Shown piece after piece: positions 31,328 through 39,719 of a DNA stretch of 54,639 nucleotides. The stretch covers positions 50,693,989-50,748,627 of the forward strand of contig NC_087070.1 of NCBI RefSeq assembly GCF_963678635.1, in the 5' to 3' direction. This DNA is from Symsagittifera roscoffensis (taxonomy: Eukaryota; Xenacoelomorpha; Acoela; Convolutidae). Each line of letters begins with the position of its first letter. Position 1 is the stretch's first letter. Made by a program: the position numbers and the translations under genes. A model generated the notes under the pieces. That model searched no databases. It saw only the letters and a list, made by a program, of their open reading frames with translations, and was not told the DNA's origin.

Positions 31328-32310
31328 ACGTAGTCTCCCACCGAGTAAGCCTTTGCACCAGCTGCTTTCTTGTCGAATTTTTTCCTCTGCCTTGCCTGTG
31401 CTTGCTGAGTATTTCGTCTACACAAATCGTTCAACTCCTGTTGGCGTCTGATCACATCCCTCACGTAGACCTGTGGGGACGTTTTCTTTCCCTCATACTC
31501 TGGGTAGAAGAAGGTTAAGGGTAAGGACTTTTCGTGTCCAGTTAGCATCATGTGTGGACTGACTCCAGTGGTGGAGTGTTGCGTGCTGTTATATGCTCCC
31601 ATCACCTGTGGAAGGTATCTGTCCCAATCGGTCATGTACCTTGAACAATATACTCTCAGCATCGAGACTAACGTCTTATTCTGTCTTTCCACTAAGCCAT
31701 TCGTCTGAGGGTGGTATGTCGTGGAGTGAGCCTGAGCGACCTGTGAGCGTCTCATAAGCTCTTTCGTAAGCTCTCCTACGAAAGCTGTTCCATTATCCGA
31801 TTGAAACGTCATCGGAAAACCATGTCTTGCTATCCACGTATTGATCAGGTTGTCACATGTCTTTTCCTCCGAGGCAGTTATGCAGGGCTTGGCCTCTGCA
31901 TACTTCGTAAAATGATCTATCATGACCAGCACCTGATTATAACCATTGTCTGTCATGCATATCTTTTGGTGATCTATCTGCACCACCTCGTTGAATTCAG
32001 ACGACTCGATCGACTGTAAAGGAAATCGCAACTTCCTTGGATCTTTGACCTGCTGGCATGACAGACATGCTGTTACCCACTTCTCGCATGCCTTTTTCAT
32101 TCCAGGCCACTCAAAGCGCTTCAGGATCCACTGATATACTTTGTCGATCCCCTGATGGCCCATCTGATCATGTGACCTGAATAATAGTTCTGTCTGATAG
32201 AGTTGCGGTAACACTATCGCGTTATACTTGTATAGGACTCTGTCTTCCTCCCTTCTTTTGCAAGCCACAATCCCGTCCTTGTTCAAATATAACCTCCCTT
32301 CCTTCTGCAT
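31255..32310 (-). CDS. Integrase (complete copy)
   Basis: 351 codons. An N-terminal zinc-binding HHCC (His47, His52, Cys82, Cys85) is followed by the DDE core with Asp113 (QIDHQ), Asp172 (SDNGT) and Glu208 (GLVERQN), a D-D35-E spacing. It inserts the cDNA into host DNA. The frame is lost near its C-terminus and resumes in the GPY/F-macro ORF. An in-frame TAA separates it from the linker ORF just upstream. Confidence 0.93.
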   Translation of the reverse strand: MQKEGRLYLNKDGIVACKRREEDRVLYKYNAIVLPQLYQTELLFRSHDQMGHQGIDKVYQWILKRFEWPGMKKACEKWVTACLSCQQVKDPRKLRFPLQSIESSEFNEVVQIDHQKICMTDNGYNQVLVMIDHFTKYAEAKPCITASEEKTCDNLINTWIARHGFPMTFQSDNGTAFVGELTKELMRRSQVAQAHSTTYHPQTNGLVERQNKTLVSMLRVYCSRYMTDWDRYLPQVMGAYNSTQHSTTGVSPHMMLTGHEKSLPLTFFYPEYEGKKTSPQVYVRDVIRRQQELNDLCRRNTQQAQARQRKKFDKKAAGAKAYSVGDYVWVFQNVIPPKGTKKLLKNGGDPS

Positions 32311-32316
32311 GAAGTA

Positions 32317-32901
32317 TTATCTCAGGATGCGATAACTATCTTCCTCGAGGTCCCCTTTATCCGGAGAACCATTCTCGATCCACCTTTTCAGGTTGCTTGT
32401 CATGCGATCATTTCTCTGCGCCCTTATAAGGTCCGAGAGTATGTATCTCGCCTTTAAGTACTTCTTCATGACCCTCATCTGACTATTCAGCTCGTTGGGC
32501 TGGTGTGTGTCTTCTTCCATCTTAACGCAACCAATCTTCGCCAACGGCTGTGTTTCTTGTTTGAACGGCAGAAGATCAGTCCTGACTACCTCTTTCTGCG
32601 GCAACAGGTTTATCGAACGTTTCGATACCGCTATTGTCTCCAAGTCATCCGCTGCGTTGTCAAAGACTCTTTCGCTTGGTATAAGGTAGCAATCGCTGTC
32701 AGGATCCTGGTACACCTCTCTGTCCAGGTCCCTTGCCCGAGTTTCCACTAGTAGCGTGTGTATCGCTAGTTCTGACAGTTCTGATCCCGAGCTCGAGGTC
32801 CTGTCTGAATAGGTGTCCATTCCCGAGTTTCGGGAATCGTCATCCGTCGAAGAGGTTGTGCTGGAGACTGCACGCTCCTCCAGTGCCTTCTCCGCATCCA
32901 T
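32317..32901 (-). CDS. Pol linker ORF (copy B)
   Basis: 194 codons, Ser/Asp/Glu-rich at the start, then charged helical sequence leading to integrase. Its ATG follows a TGTCCGGGGAGT motif by four bases. It ends at a TAA that is followed two codons later, in the same frame, by the ATG of integrase. It is identical to copy A 2,672 bp away. Confidence 0.65.
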   Translation of the reverse strand: MDAEKALEERAVSSTTSSTDDDSRNSGMDTYSDRTSSSGSELSELAIHTLLVETRARDLDREVYQDPDSDCYLIPSERVFDNAADDLETIAVSKRSINLLPQKEVVRTDLLPFKQETQPLAKIGCVKMEEDTHQPNELNSQMRVMKKYLKARYILSDLIRAQRNDRMTSNLKRWIENGSPDKGDLEEDSYRILR

Positions 32902-33151
32902 CTGAACTCCCCGGACAAAACCTTGTTCTCTAGGTCCTGTTTCTATCAGGAATTTTCTCGTCTATCTCAGACTCCCCGGACAAACTTTCTATTCCCGGGT
33001 GTTGGTCTTGTGATCGCTGGTTTTTCTCGTCATTCGTCTCCCCGGACAAATAGTCTTGCAGCAGATTTTGTTCTACGTTTTCACCTTCCTTATCCTGGTC
33101 TACAAAGGTGACGGTTTTCCTTCGCTTGCTGCTCCCCTGTTCCTTCTGTCC

Positions 33152-34474
33152 CTAAGAAGTACTGGTTAAAATCTCGTGGAGTATTGAGGATACTAGTTGC
33201 TGAACTATTGTCCTACAATCCCTCTCGTTCTCTGCGTGCTGTCGTCTGGACGGCATGATCTTCACCTTCTCACTGACTGTTAGCGATGCCACTGCTGCTG
33301 TCCACTCGGGGTCATCTCTGGTCACTTCTCTTTCTAACAATCCACCCAGCATCCGCATCACTTGCGGTGTGACCTGCACCGTTTTATCCAATAATGAGAG
33401 GTTGTTTTTGTTCATGCGAGAGAGTTCTTGCTGGAAAAGATTCGAGCGCAGCAACAGATCCAAGGGGACCGGGTCCTCCTTGGATAGGATCTTTATCTCG
33501 GCTGCTTTCTCTACAGGTAACTCAGGATGCCCTGGAATTGGATGTCCAGACTTATCCAACCATCTCGTTAAGGGAAGCGCTTCATAAGTTTCTTTGTCCA
33601 GAAACGAGAATCCCTCCTTTATTTCCGCCTGATTGGCCTGCTTCTGCTCCAATCTTTCATAGAACTCAGTTTTCTTGCTGAGGCTGTCAGCATTCTGGTG
33701 TTTATCACGCATCCTATGTTTGATTATCATATGGTAGCCATCCAATCTTACTATCCATCTACCAATATAACTCTGATCCATCGAGTAGGTCTTCAACCAG
33801 GATAACGCTCTGTTGTCCACGCGTAACTTGAATGGAGCGCTCCCCAAGTATGCACGGTACTTTTCCACGAAGGCGACTACTGCAAACATTTCTGCTTTTG
33901 GTGCGCCATATTTCATCTCTGTGTCACTCAAGACCTTGCTGCCGTATGCAATGGGACGGAGAACTGTTCTTCCGTTCCATTCTTGCTCTTGATGCAATAT
34001 TCCTGAGATGGCCACTACCGATGCGTCTGTGTCAAGAACATACATGCCCTTTTCTGTAGGCATGCCTAGCACTGGCGCTTCGCACAGTTCCCGCTTTATG
34101 TTCTCGAAAGCAACCTGTGCCTCATCGTTCCATTCGAACTTATTCCCCTTGTTGCGCATCAGCTTCTGCATCGGATACACCTTGTCCGCATATCCTTTTA
34201 TGAATTCTCGGTAGTAATTGGCAAACCCTAGGAAGCTCAGGAGCTGTGTGTCCGTTCTGGGAGCTTTCCATGTCAACACTGCTTCCACTGCTTCCGGGTC
34301 CGGCCTCACACCATGCCTATCCACCATTCCTCCCAGGTACTTAATCGAATCCCTAAGGATTTCACATTTCGATGGTTTGCACTTCAATCCTGCTCTTTTC
34401 ATGCATCCAAAGACCTCATCGAGCCTATCAATGTGGTCTTCCAGGGTCGGTGTCGCTATGACTACGTCATCCAC
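33152..34474 (-). CDS. RT/RNase H, second (duplicated) copy, 5'-truncated
   Basis: 440 codons starting at the residues just after the YVDD catalytic box and running through the RNase H domain to the linker. It lacks RT blocks A and B and so could not be an active polymerase. It arises from the tandem duplication and differs from copy A at only a few codons. Confidence 0.9.
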   Translation of the reverse strand: MDDVVIATPTLEDHIDRLDEVFGCMKRAGLKCKPSKCEILRDSIKYLGGMVDRHGVRPDPEAVEAVLTWKAPRTDTQLLSFLGFANYYREFIKGYADKVYPMQKLMRNKGNKFEWNDEAQVAFENIKRELCEAPVLGMPTEKGMYVLDTDASVVAISGILHQEQEWNGRTVLRPIAYGSKVLSDTEMKYGAPKAEMFAVVAFVEKYRAYLGSAPFKLRVDNRALSWLKTYSMDQSYIGRWIVRLDGYHMIIKHRMRDKHQNADSLSKKTEFYERLEQKQANQAEIKEGFSFLDKETYEALPLTRWLDKSGHPIPGHPELPVEKAAEIKILSKEDPVPLDLLLRSNLFQQELSRMNKNNLSLLDKTVQVTPQVMRMLGGLLEREVTRDDPEWTAAVASLTVSEKVKIMPSRRQHAENERDCRTIVQQLVSSILHEILTSTS

Positions 34475-34487
34475 GTCTTGCTAGACT

Positions 34488-34772
34488 TTAACCATGTCTT
34501 GCTATCCACGTATTGATCAGGTTGTCACATGTCTTTTCCTCCGAGGCAGTTATGCAGGGCTTGGCCTCTGCATACTTCGTAAAATGATCTATCATGACCA
34601 GCACCTGATTATAACCATTGTCTGTCATGCATATCTTTTGGTGATCTATCTGCACCACCTCGTTGAATTCAGACGACTCGATCGACTGTAAAGGAAATCG
34701 CAACTTCCTTGGATCTTTGACCTGCTGGCATGACAGACATGCTGTTACCCACTTCTCGCATGCCTTTTTCAT
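34488..34772 (-). pseudogene. Truncated integrase core (unit A)
   Basis: 94 codons containing the second half of the zinc finger and the first catalytic Asp of the DDE core. The ORF ends at the duplication junction, before the second Asp. It cannot be functional. Confidence 0.88.
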
Positions 34773-34778
34773 TCCAGG

Positions 34779-34982
34779 TCACTCAAAGCGCTTCAGGATC
34801 CTCTGATATACTTTGTCGATCCCCTGATGGCCCATCTGATCATGTGACTTGAATAATAGTTCTGTCTGATAGAGTTGCGGTAACACTATCGCGTTATACT
34901 TGTATAGGACTCTGTCTTCCTCCCTTCTTTTGCAAGCCACAATCCCGTCCTTGTTCAAATATAACCTCCCTTCCTTCTGCAT
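34779..34982 (-). pseudogene. Integrase N-terminus (unit A), with nonsense change
   Basis: 67 codons equal to the start of the complete integrase, stopped where unit B has Trp68 (TGG read as TGA through one base change at about 34780). This is one of the few differences between the two units. Confidence 0.85.
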
Positions 34983-34988
34983 GAAGTA

Positions 34989-35573
34989 TTATCTCAGGAT
35001 GCGATAACTATCTTCCTCGAGGTCCCCTTTATCCGGAGAACCATTCTCGATCCACCTTTTCAGGTTGCTTGTCATGCGATCATTTCTCTGCGCCCTTATA
35101 AGGTCCGAGAGTATGTATCTCGCCTTTAAGTACTTCTTCATGACCCTCATCTGACTATTCAGCTCGTTGGGCTGGTGTGTGTCTTCTTCCATCTTAACGC
35201 AACCAATCTTCGCCAACGGCTGTGTTTCTTGTTTGAACGGCAGAAGATCAGTCCTGACTACCTCTTTCTGCGGCAACAGGTTTATCGAACGTTTCGATAC
35301 CGCTATTGTCTCCAAGTCATCCGCTGCGTTGTCAAAGACTCTTTCGCTTGGTATAAGGTAGCAATCGCTGTCAGGATCCTGGTACACCTCTCTGTCCAGG
35401 TCCCTTGCCCGAGTTTCCACTAGTAGCGTGTGTATCGCTAGTTCTGACAGTTCTGATCCCGAGCTCGAGGTCCTGTCTGAATAGGTGTCCATTCCCGAGT
35501 TTCGGGAATCGTCATCCGTCGAAGAGGTTGTGCTGGAGACTGCACGCTCCTCCAGTGCCTTCTCCGCATCCAT
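34989..35573 (-). CDS. Pol linker ORF (copy A)
   Basis: 194 codons identical to copy B. Preceded by the same TGTCCGGGGAGT motif at 35578-35589. Confidence 0.65.
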   Translation of the reverse strand: MDAEKALEERAVSSTTSSTDDDSRNSGMDTYSDRTSSSGSELSELAIHTLLVETRARDLDREVYQDPDSDCYLIPSERVFDNAADDLETIAVSKRSINLLPQKEVVRTDLLPFKQETQPLAKIGCVKMEEDTHQPNELNSQMRVMKKYLKARYILSDLIRAQRNDRMTSNLKRWIENGSPDKGDLEEDSYRILR

Positions 35574-35823
35574 CTGAACTCCCCGGACAAAACCTTGTTC
35601 TCTAGGTCCTGTTTCTATCAGGAATTTTCTCGTCTATCTCAGACTCCCCGGACAAACTTTCTATTCCCGGGTGTTGGTCTTGTGATCGCTGGTTTTTCTC
35701 GTCATTCGTCTCCCCGGACAAATAGTCTTGCAGCAGATTTTGTTCTACGTTTTCACCTTCCTTATCCTGGTCTACAAAGGTGACGGTTTTCCTTCGCTTG
35801 CTGCTCCCCTGTTCCTTCTGTCC

Positions 35824-37275
35824 CTAAGAAGTACTGGTTAAAATCTCGTGGAGTATTGAGGATACTAGTTGCTGAACTATTGTCCTACAATCCCTCTCGT
35901 TCTCTGCGTGCTGTCGTCTGGACGGCATGATCTTCACCTTCTCACTGACTGTTAGCGATGCCACTGCTGCTGTCCACTCGGGGTCATCTCTGGTCACTTC
36001 TCTTTCTAACAATCCACCCAGCATCCGCATCACTTGCGGTGTGACCTGCACCGTTTTATCCAATAATGAGAGGTTGTTTATGTTCATGCGAGAGAGTTCT
36101 TGCTGGACCAGATTCGAGCGCAGCAACAGATCCAAGGGGACCGGGTCCTCCTTGGATAGGATCTTTATCTCGGCTGCTTTCTCTACAGGTAACTCAGGAT
36201 GCCCTGGAATTGGATGTCCAGACTTATCCAACCATCTCGTTAAGGGAAGCGCTTCATAAGTTTCTTTGTCCAGAAACGAGAATCCCTCCTTTATTTCCGC
36301 CTGATTGGCCTGCTTCTGCTCCAATCTTTCATAGAACTCAGTTTTCTTGCTGAGGCTGTCAGCATTCTGGTGTTTATCACGCATCCTATGTTTGATTATC
36401 ATATGGTAGCCATCCAATCTTACTATCCATCTACCAATATAACTCTGATCCATCGAGTAGGTCTTCAACCAGGATAACGCTCTGTTGTCCACGCGTAACT
36501 TGAATGGAGCGCTCCCCAAGTATGCACGGTACTTTTCCACGAAGGTGACTACTGCAAACATTTCTGCTTTTGGTGCGCCATATTTCATCTCTGTGTCACT
36601 CAAGACCTTGCTGCCGTATGCAATGGGACGGAGAACTGTTCTTCCGTTCCATTCTTGCTCTTGATGCAATATTCCTGAGATGGCCACTACCGATGCGTCT
36701 GTGTCAAGAACATACATGCCCTTTTCTGTAGGCATGCCTAGCACTGGCGCTTCGCACAGTTCCCGCTTTATGTTCTCGAAAGCAACCTGTGCCTCATCGT
36801 TCCATTCGAACTTATTCCCCTTGTTGCGCATCAGCTTCTGCATCGGATACACCTTGTCCGCATATCCTTTTATGAATTCTCGGTAGTAATTGGCAAACCC
36901 TAGGAAGCTCAGGAGCTGTGTGTCCGTTCTGGGAGCTTTCCATGTCAACACTGCTTCCACTGCTTCCGGGTCCGGCCTCACACCATGCCTATCCACCATT
37001 CCTCCCAGGTACTTAATCGAATCCCTAAGGATTTCACATTTCGATGGTTTGCACTTCAATCCTGCTCTTTTCATGCATCCAAAGACCTCATCGAGCCTAT
37101 CAATGTGGTCTTCCAGGGTCGGTGTCGCTATGACTACGTCATCCACGTAACACATCACGAGATTCCCGTACTTCTTGGTCACTCTCGTCAAAGCCTGAGC
37201 CATCAGTCTCTGAAAAGTGGCCGCTGCATTGCACAAGCCGAAGGGCATTTCCACTGGTACAATCCCAATTCGCAC
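35824..37275 (-). CDS. Reverse transcriptase palm/thumb and RNase H
   Basis: 483 codons. MPFGLCNAAATFQ (RT block B) and the catalytic YVDD at residues 43-46 are followed by the connection. RNase H has Asp193 (DTDAS), Glu238 and Asp263 (RVDNRALSW). Together with the preceding ORF it makes the Ty3/gypsy polymerase. A frameshift by missing bases separates it from block A at about 37270. It ends in a TAG after which the frame stays open for about 70 codons. Confidence 0.93.
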   Translation of the reverse strand: MRIGIVPVEMPFGLCNAAATFQRLMAQALTRVTKKYGNLVMCYVDDVVIATPTLEDHIDRLDEVFGCMKRAGLKCKPSKCEILRDSIKYLGGMVDRHGVRPDPEAVEAVLTWKAPRTDTQLLSFLGFANYYREFIKGYADKVYPMQKLMRNKGNKFEWNDEAQVAFENIKRELCEAPVLGMPTEKGMYVLDTDASVVAISGILHQEQEWNGRTVLRPIAYGSKVLSDTEMKYGAPKAEMFAVVTFVEKYRAYLGSAPFKLRVDNRALSWLKTYSMDQSYIGRWIVRLDGYHMIIKHRMRDKHQNADSLSKKTEFYERLEQKQANQAEIKEGFSFLDKETYEALPLTRWLDKSGHPIPGHPELPVEKAAEIKILSKEDPVPLDLLLRSNLVQQELSRMNINNLSLLDKTVQVTPQVMRMLGGLLEREVTRDDPEWTAAVASLTVSEKVKIMPSRRQHAENERDCRTIVQQLVSSILHEILTSTS

Positions 37276-37718
37276 GCGAATCCGGTTTTCTCTCTGTCCT
37301 TCTTCCGCAGAGGGACCTGCCAGAAGGCAGAACCTAAGTCCAATGTGGTGAAGAACTTGGCATCACCAAGCTTAGATAGGCTCTCGTCTATTCGCGGTAT
37401 CGGGTACGCATCTTTTATCGTTACCGCGTTCAAGTAACGAAAGTCGCAACAAAATCTAAGCTGCCCCCCTTTCTTTTTCGCCATTACTACCCCGCAAGCC
37501 CATGGCGATTTCGAGGGTTCTATCATGTCGTATTCAAGCAACATTTCTATTTCCGCTCGGCACGCTTCCGATTTGTGTGGCGTCATTCGCCTTGCGCCTT
37601 CCCTATGGGGAACGGCGCCCTCTTCTAGTTCGATTTCGTGTTCGACGAAATTGCAGCAACTGGTATCCGCCTTGTGTTTTGAAAATACATCAGCGTTCCG
37701 ATTTAGGAGGTCCCGCAA
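37203..37718 (-). CDS. Reverse transcriptase N-terminal part
   Basis: 171 codons holding the fingers (WACGVVMAKKKGG) and block A (FFTTLDLGSAFWQVPL) with the first catalytic Asp. The frame is correct to GLYQWK and then slips; the following block B is found in the next ORF. Start is internal: the frame continues from 37789-38181 through a one-base slip in an A5 run near 37712. Confidence 0.9.
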   Translation of the reverse strand: MRDLLNRNADVFSKHKADTSCCNFVEHEIELEEGAVPHREGARRMTPHKSEACRAEIEMLLEYDMIEPSKSPWACGVVMAKKKGGQLRFCCDFRYLNAVTIKDAYPIPRIDESLSKLGDAKFFTTLDLGSAFWQVPLRKKDREKTGFACELGLYQWKCPSACAMQRPLFRD

Positions 37719-37788
37719 TTTTTGAAATCTCCCTCACCTATTTTCCCTTTTAAATGTTCTATCTCTGGCAAAACCGGTTTGTCAGATT

Positions 37789-38181
37789 CTAGTTCATATG
37801 ACGAGGGGCGTTCCGGAAATTCGAGCAGCTTGATAAGCCGTCGTTCGTGTCGGATTTCATTGAAAACAATTTATGAATAGATTTTAATTCATTAATCCTC
37901 TTTAAAATTTTATCTTTATTGGCATGATAAGGACCGTTTTTCACACTATATTCCTTCAAGTTTTGTGTCTCCTCATAGTCGGTCCTCATCGGCAAAGCGT
38001 AGCCAAGCTTCTTTCCACGCTGGATTGAAACCGTGGTGTCCAGTGTGTTCAACAACACACTCACACACAGTCCGTTTCGCGTTACCGAGAAGCTCCGGCC
38101 TAAAATCACCGAACTCTGACTATTTGGATTCGGTACTAAGCAAACCTGCTTACTATCACTTAACGAATTCAAATTTCTCAT
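37789..38181 (-). CDS. Region between protease and RT
   Basis: 130 codons. The first part (SVILGRSFSVTRNGLCVSVL) has the beta-rich character of the pre-RT domain in gypsy polyproteins. It is joined to the protease ORF by a frame change around 38185-38215. Confidence 0.65.
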   Translation of the reverse strand: MRNLNSLSDSKQVCLVPNPNSQSSVILGRSFSVTRNGLCVSVLLNTLDTTVSIQRGKKLGYALPMRTDYEETQNLKEYSVKNGPYHANKDKILKRINELKSIHKLFSMKSDTNDGLSSCSNFRNAPRHMN

Positions 38182-38218
38182 TCTAAAATTGCCACCACAG
38201 CTTGTCCTGGTTGTAGTT

Positions 38219-39190
38219 TTACTTTTCTATCCAAAAAAATTGGTACCTTTTTTCGTCTGTTATTATCCTATTAATTGGTCTCTTAACATACTTCCGGTCC
38301 GGGTTTCTAATCCGTATCAGACCGTTGTTCAAGTCAATCATCACGTCAAAATTCCTGACAAAATCTCTGCCCAAGATGAATTGGTCGGCGTCGTCCAAAT
38401 TCTCTACCACCAGGAAGCTCATCCAAAGATCCCGTCCTCCCATGTGGAGGACCGTTATTGGTTTTCTTCCGGCTACGTAGATAGCTCCTCGATTGGCGGC
38501 GGCCAGTCGGAGATTCGTTGGAATTAGATCTTCCCGCGTGAAGACCATTCTTTCCCAAGTTTTTATCGGCATCACACTCACTACCGCTCCTGTGTCCAGA
38601 AGCCCTGTGACTCCAATTTTTGTTCCGTTGGTGTCGAGCAGATGTGCGGTCACATTTGCTTCATACCCAATGTGTACTGCGTCTTGTTCCATCATGGCGT
38701 CATGGCCTATCCTGCGGATTTTGAGTTCCTCTTCACCCAAATAGATTTGCCCCATTTGGTCATCATCTGTTGTTACATAAGTCCTGGTGTAGATACTGAT
38801 TCCATCCACGTTCAGCATCACTTGATACGGCCCATAGACCTCTAGGTAGCGTCCATGAAGTTTCTTCATGCGAGGGCCACCCGTCGTTAGTAGTGCTCGC
38901 ACAGCTCTCGACTCAGTGCGTGGCTCCACCTGCCTCAGATAATCTGCATATGTGTCCAAATGCATCAAAGTGAACTCGGATGGTTCACTCAGATTTCTGA
39001 TCACCTGGTGTCCAGCCATTGAGATTATCGACTGTATCTTGCTTCCTTGCGGCACCATGCCGAACCTCTGACCGGATATCACATTAAGTTTCATGCTCAA
39101 ACTGCTTGGTGCTTTAGTTTCTTCGAACTCCGTTGCTTCGAAGGTATTCAGTTGCTCCTGAAGTTTCTCATTCTCCAGTTCAAGTTTCAC
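38219..39190 (-). CDS. Aspartic protease
   Basis: 323 codons counted from a GTG in an overlap with the NC frame; a true ATG is lacking, so it is probably translated as a fusion by frameshift at the AACAAAAAGTG run. A short coiled-coil start is followed by an uncharacterised segment, then the retropepsin: LLDTGAVVSVMP with catalytic Asp199, and FILGRDF at about 271-277. It would cleave the gag-pol polyprotein. Confidence 0.9.
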   Translation of the reverse strand: MKLELENEKLQEQLNTFEATEFEETKAPSSLSMKLNVISGQRFGMVPQGSKIQSIISMAGHQVIRNLSEPSEFTLMHLDTYADYLRQVEPRTESRAVRALLTTGGPRMKKLHGRYLEVYGPYQVMLNVDGISIYTRTYVTTDDDQMGQIYLGEEELKIRRIGHDAMMEQDAVHIGYEANVTAHLLDTNGTKIGVTGLLDTGAVVSVMPIKTWERMVFTREDLIPTNLRLAAANRGAIYVAGRKPITVLHMGGRDLWMSFLVVENLDDADQFILGRDFVRNFDVMIDLNNGLIRIRNPDRKYVKRPINRIITDEKRYQFFWIEK

Positions 39191-39689
39191 TTTTTGTTCG
39201 ATCTCTTTCGTCCTGCTGCACTCTATTTAGAGCATCCCTTGCGGCTGCCCTATAATCAATCTTGAAGTCATCAGCCGCAGTTGCTGGTTCCGGTTCCGGT
39301 TCACGTGTCTCCTCTGTTACCGCTTGCATTTTCTTTGCCACCAGCTCTTGAGGTTCATCCTTTCTGCGTGTCTCCGCTTCACTCAAAAGGCGAGCCTTGC
39401 TGGCTTTCCCTCCTGACAAAGCTTCTTCATGTCTTGGATGCTTGATGTCTGCCACTGCATCCCAGAATTGCGGACAATCTGATTTGAAATGACCTTCCAA
39501 GTTGCAAAAGAAACACCTCGGGCCGAATTTTGCAATTACTCCTCTCATGAAATCCTCATGGTCCAATTCTGACGCATCTTCGTCCTCGAGGCTAAAGCCT
39601 GTTGCTTTCATGCCTTGTTTGTAAGTTGGGCATGCTGACACATGATGGTCCGTCGAACTGCAATTGGCACAAGAGCGTCTCTTGTCCAT
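39180..39689 (-). CDS. Nucleocapsid with two CCHC knuckles
   Basis: 169 codons. CANCSSTDHHVSAC (7-20) and CFFCNLEGHFKSDC (59-72) are both C-x2-C-x4-H-x4-C zinc knuckles for RNA binding. It lies in the same frame as gag, separated by a TAA and 30 bases of Asn/Tyr-rich linker that reads as a natural continuation. Confidence 0.92.
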   Translation of the reverse strand: MDKRRSCANCSSTDHHVSACPTYKQGMKATGFSLEDEDASELDHEDFMRGVIAKFGPRCFFCNLEGHFKSDCPQFWDAVADIKHPRHEEALSGGKASKARLLSEAETRRKDEPQELVAKKMQAVTEETREPEPEPATAADDFKIDYRAAARDALNRVQQDERDRTKSET

Positions 39690-39719
39690 ATCATCCCTCG
39701 GTTTGTACCAATTGTTCCC

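Larger units (their letters stand above)
31818..34476 (-). repeat. Tandem duplication within pol, unit B
   Basis: Second unit of the direct duplication. Between the units lie 13 filler bases (34477-34489) whose first part, CTTGCTA, copies the sequence at the start of unit A. Filler copied from nearby sequence is typical of end joining after a break. Confidence 0.95.
34490..37148 (-). repeat. Tandem duplication within pol, unit A
   Basis: This 2,659-bp segment is nearly identical to 31818-34476, with period 2,672 bp; I count only about eight differences. It runs from the middle of the RT to the middle of integrase. Unit A integrase is cut at its end by the junction. Confidence 0.95.
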
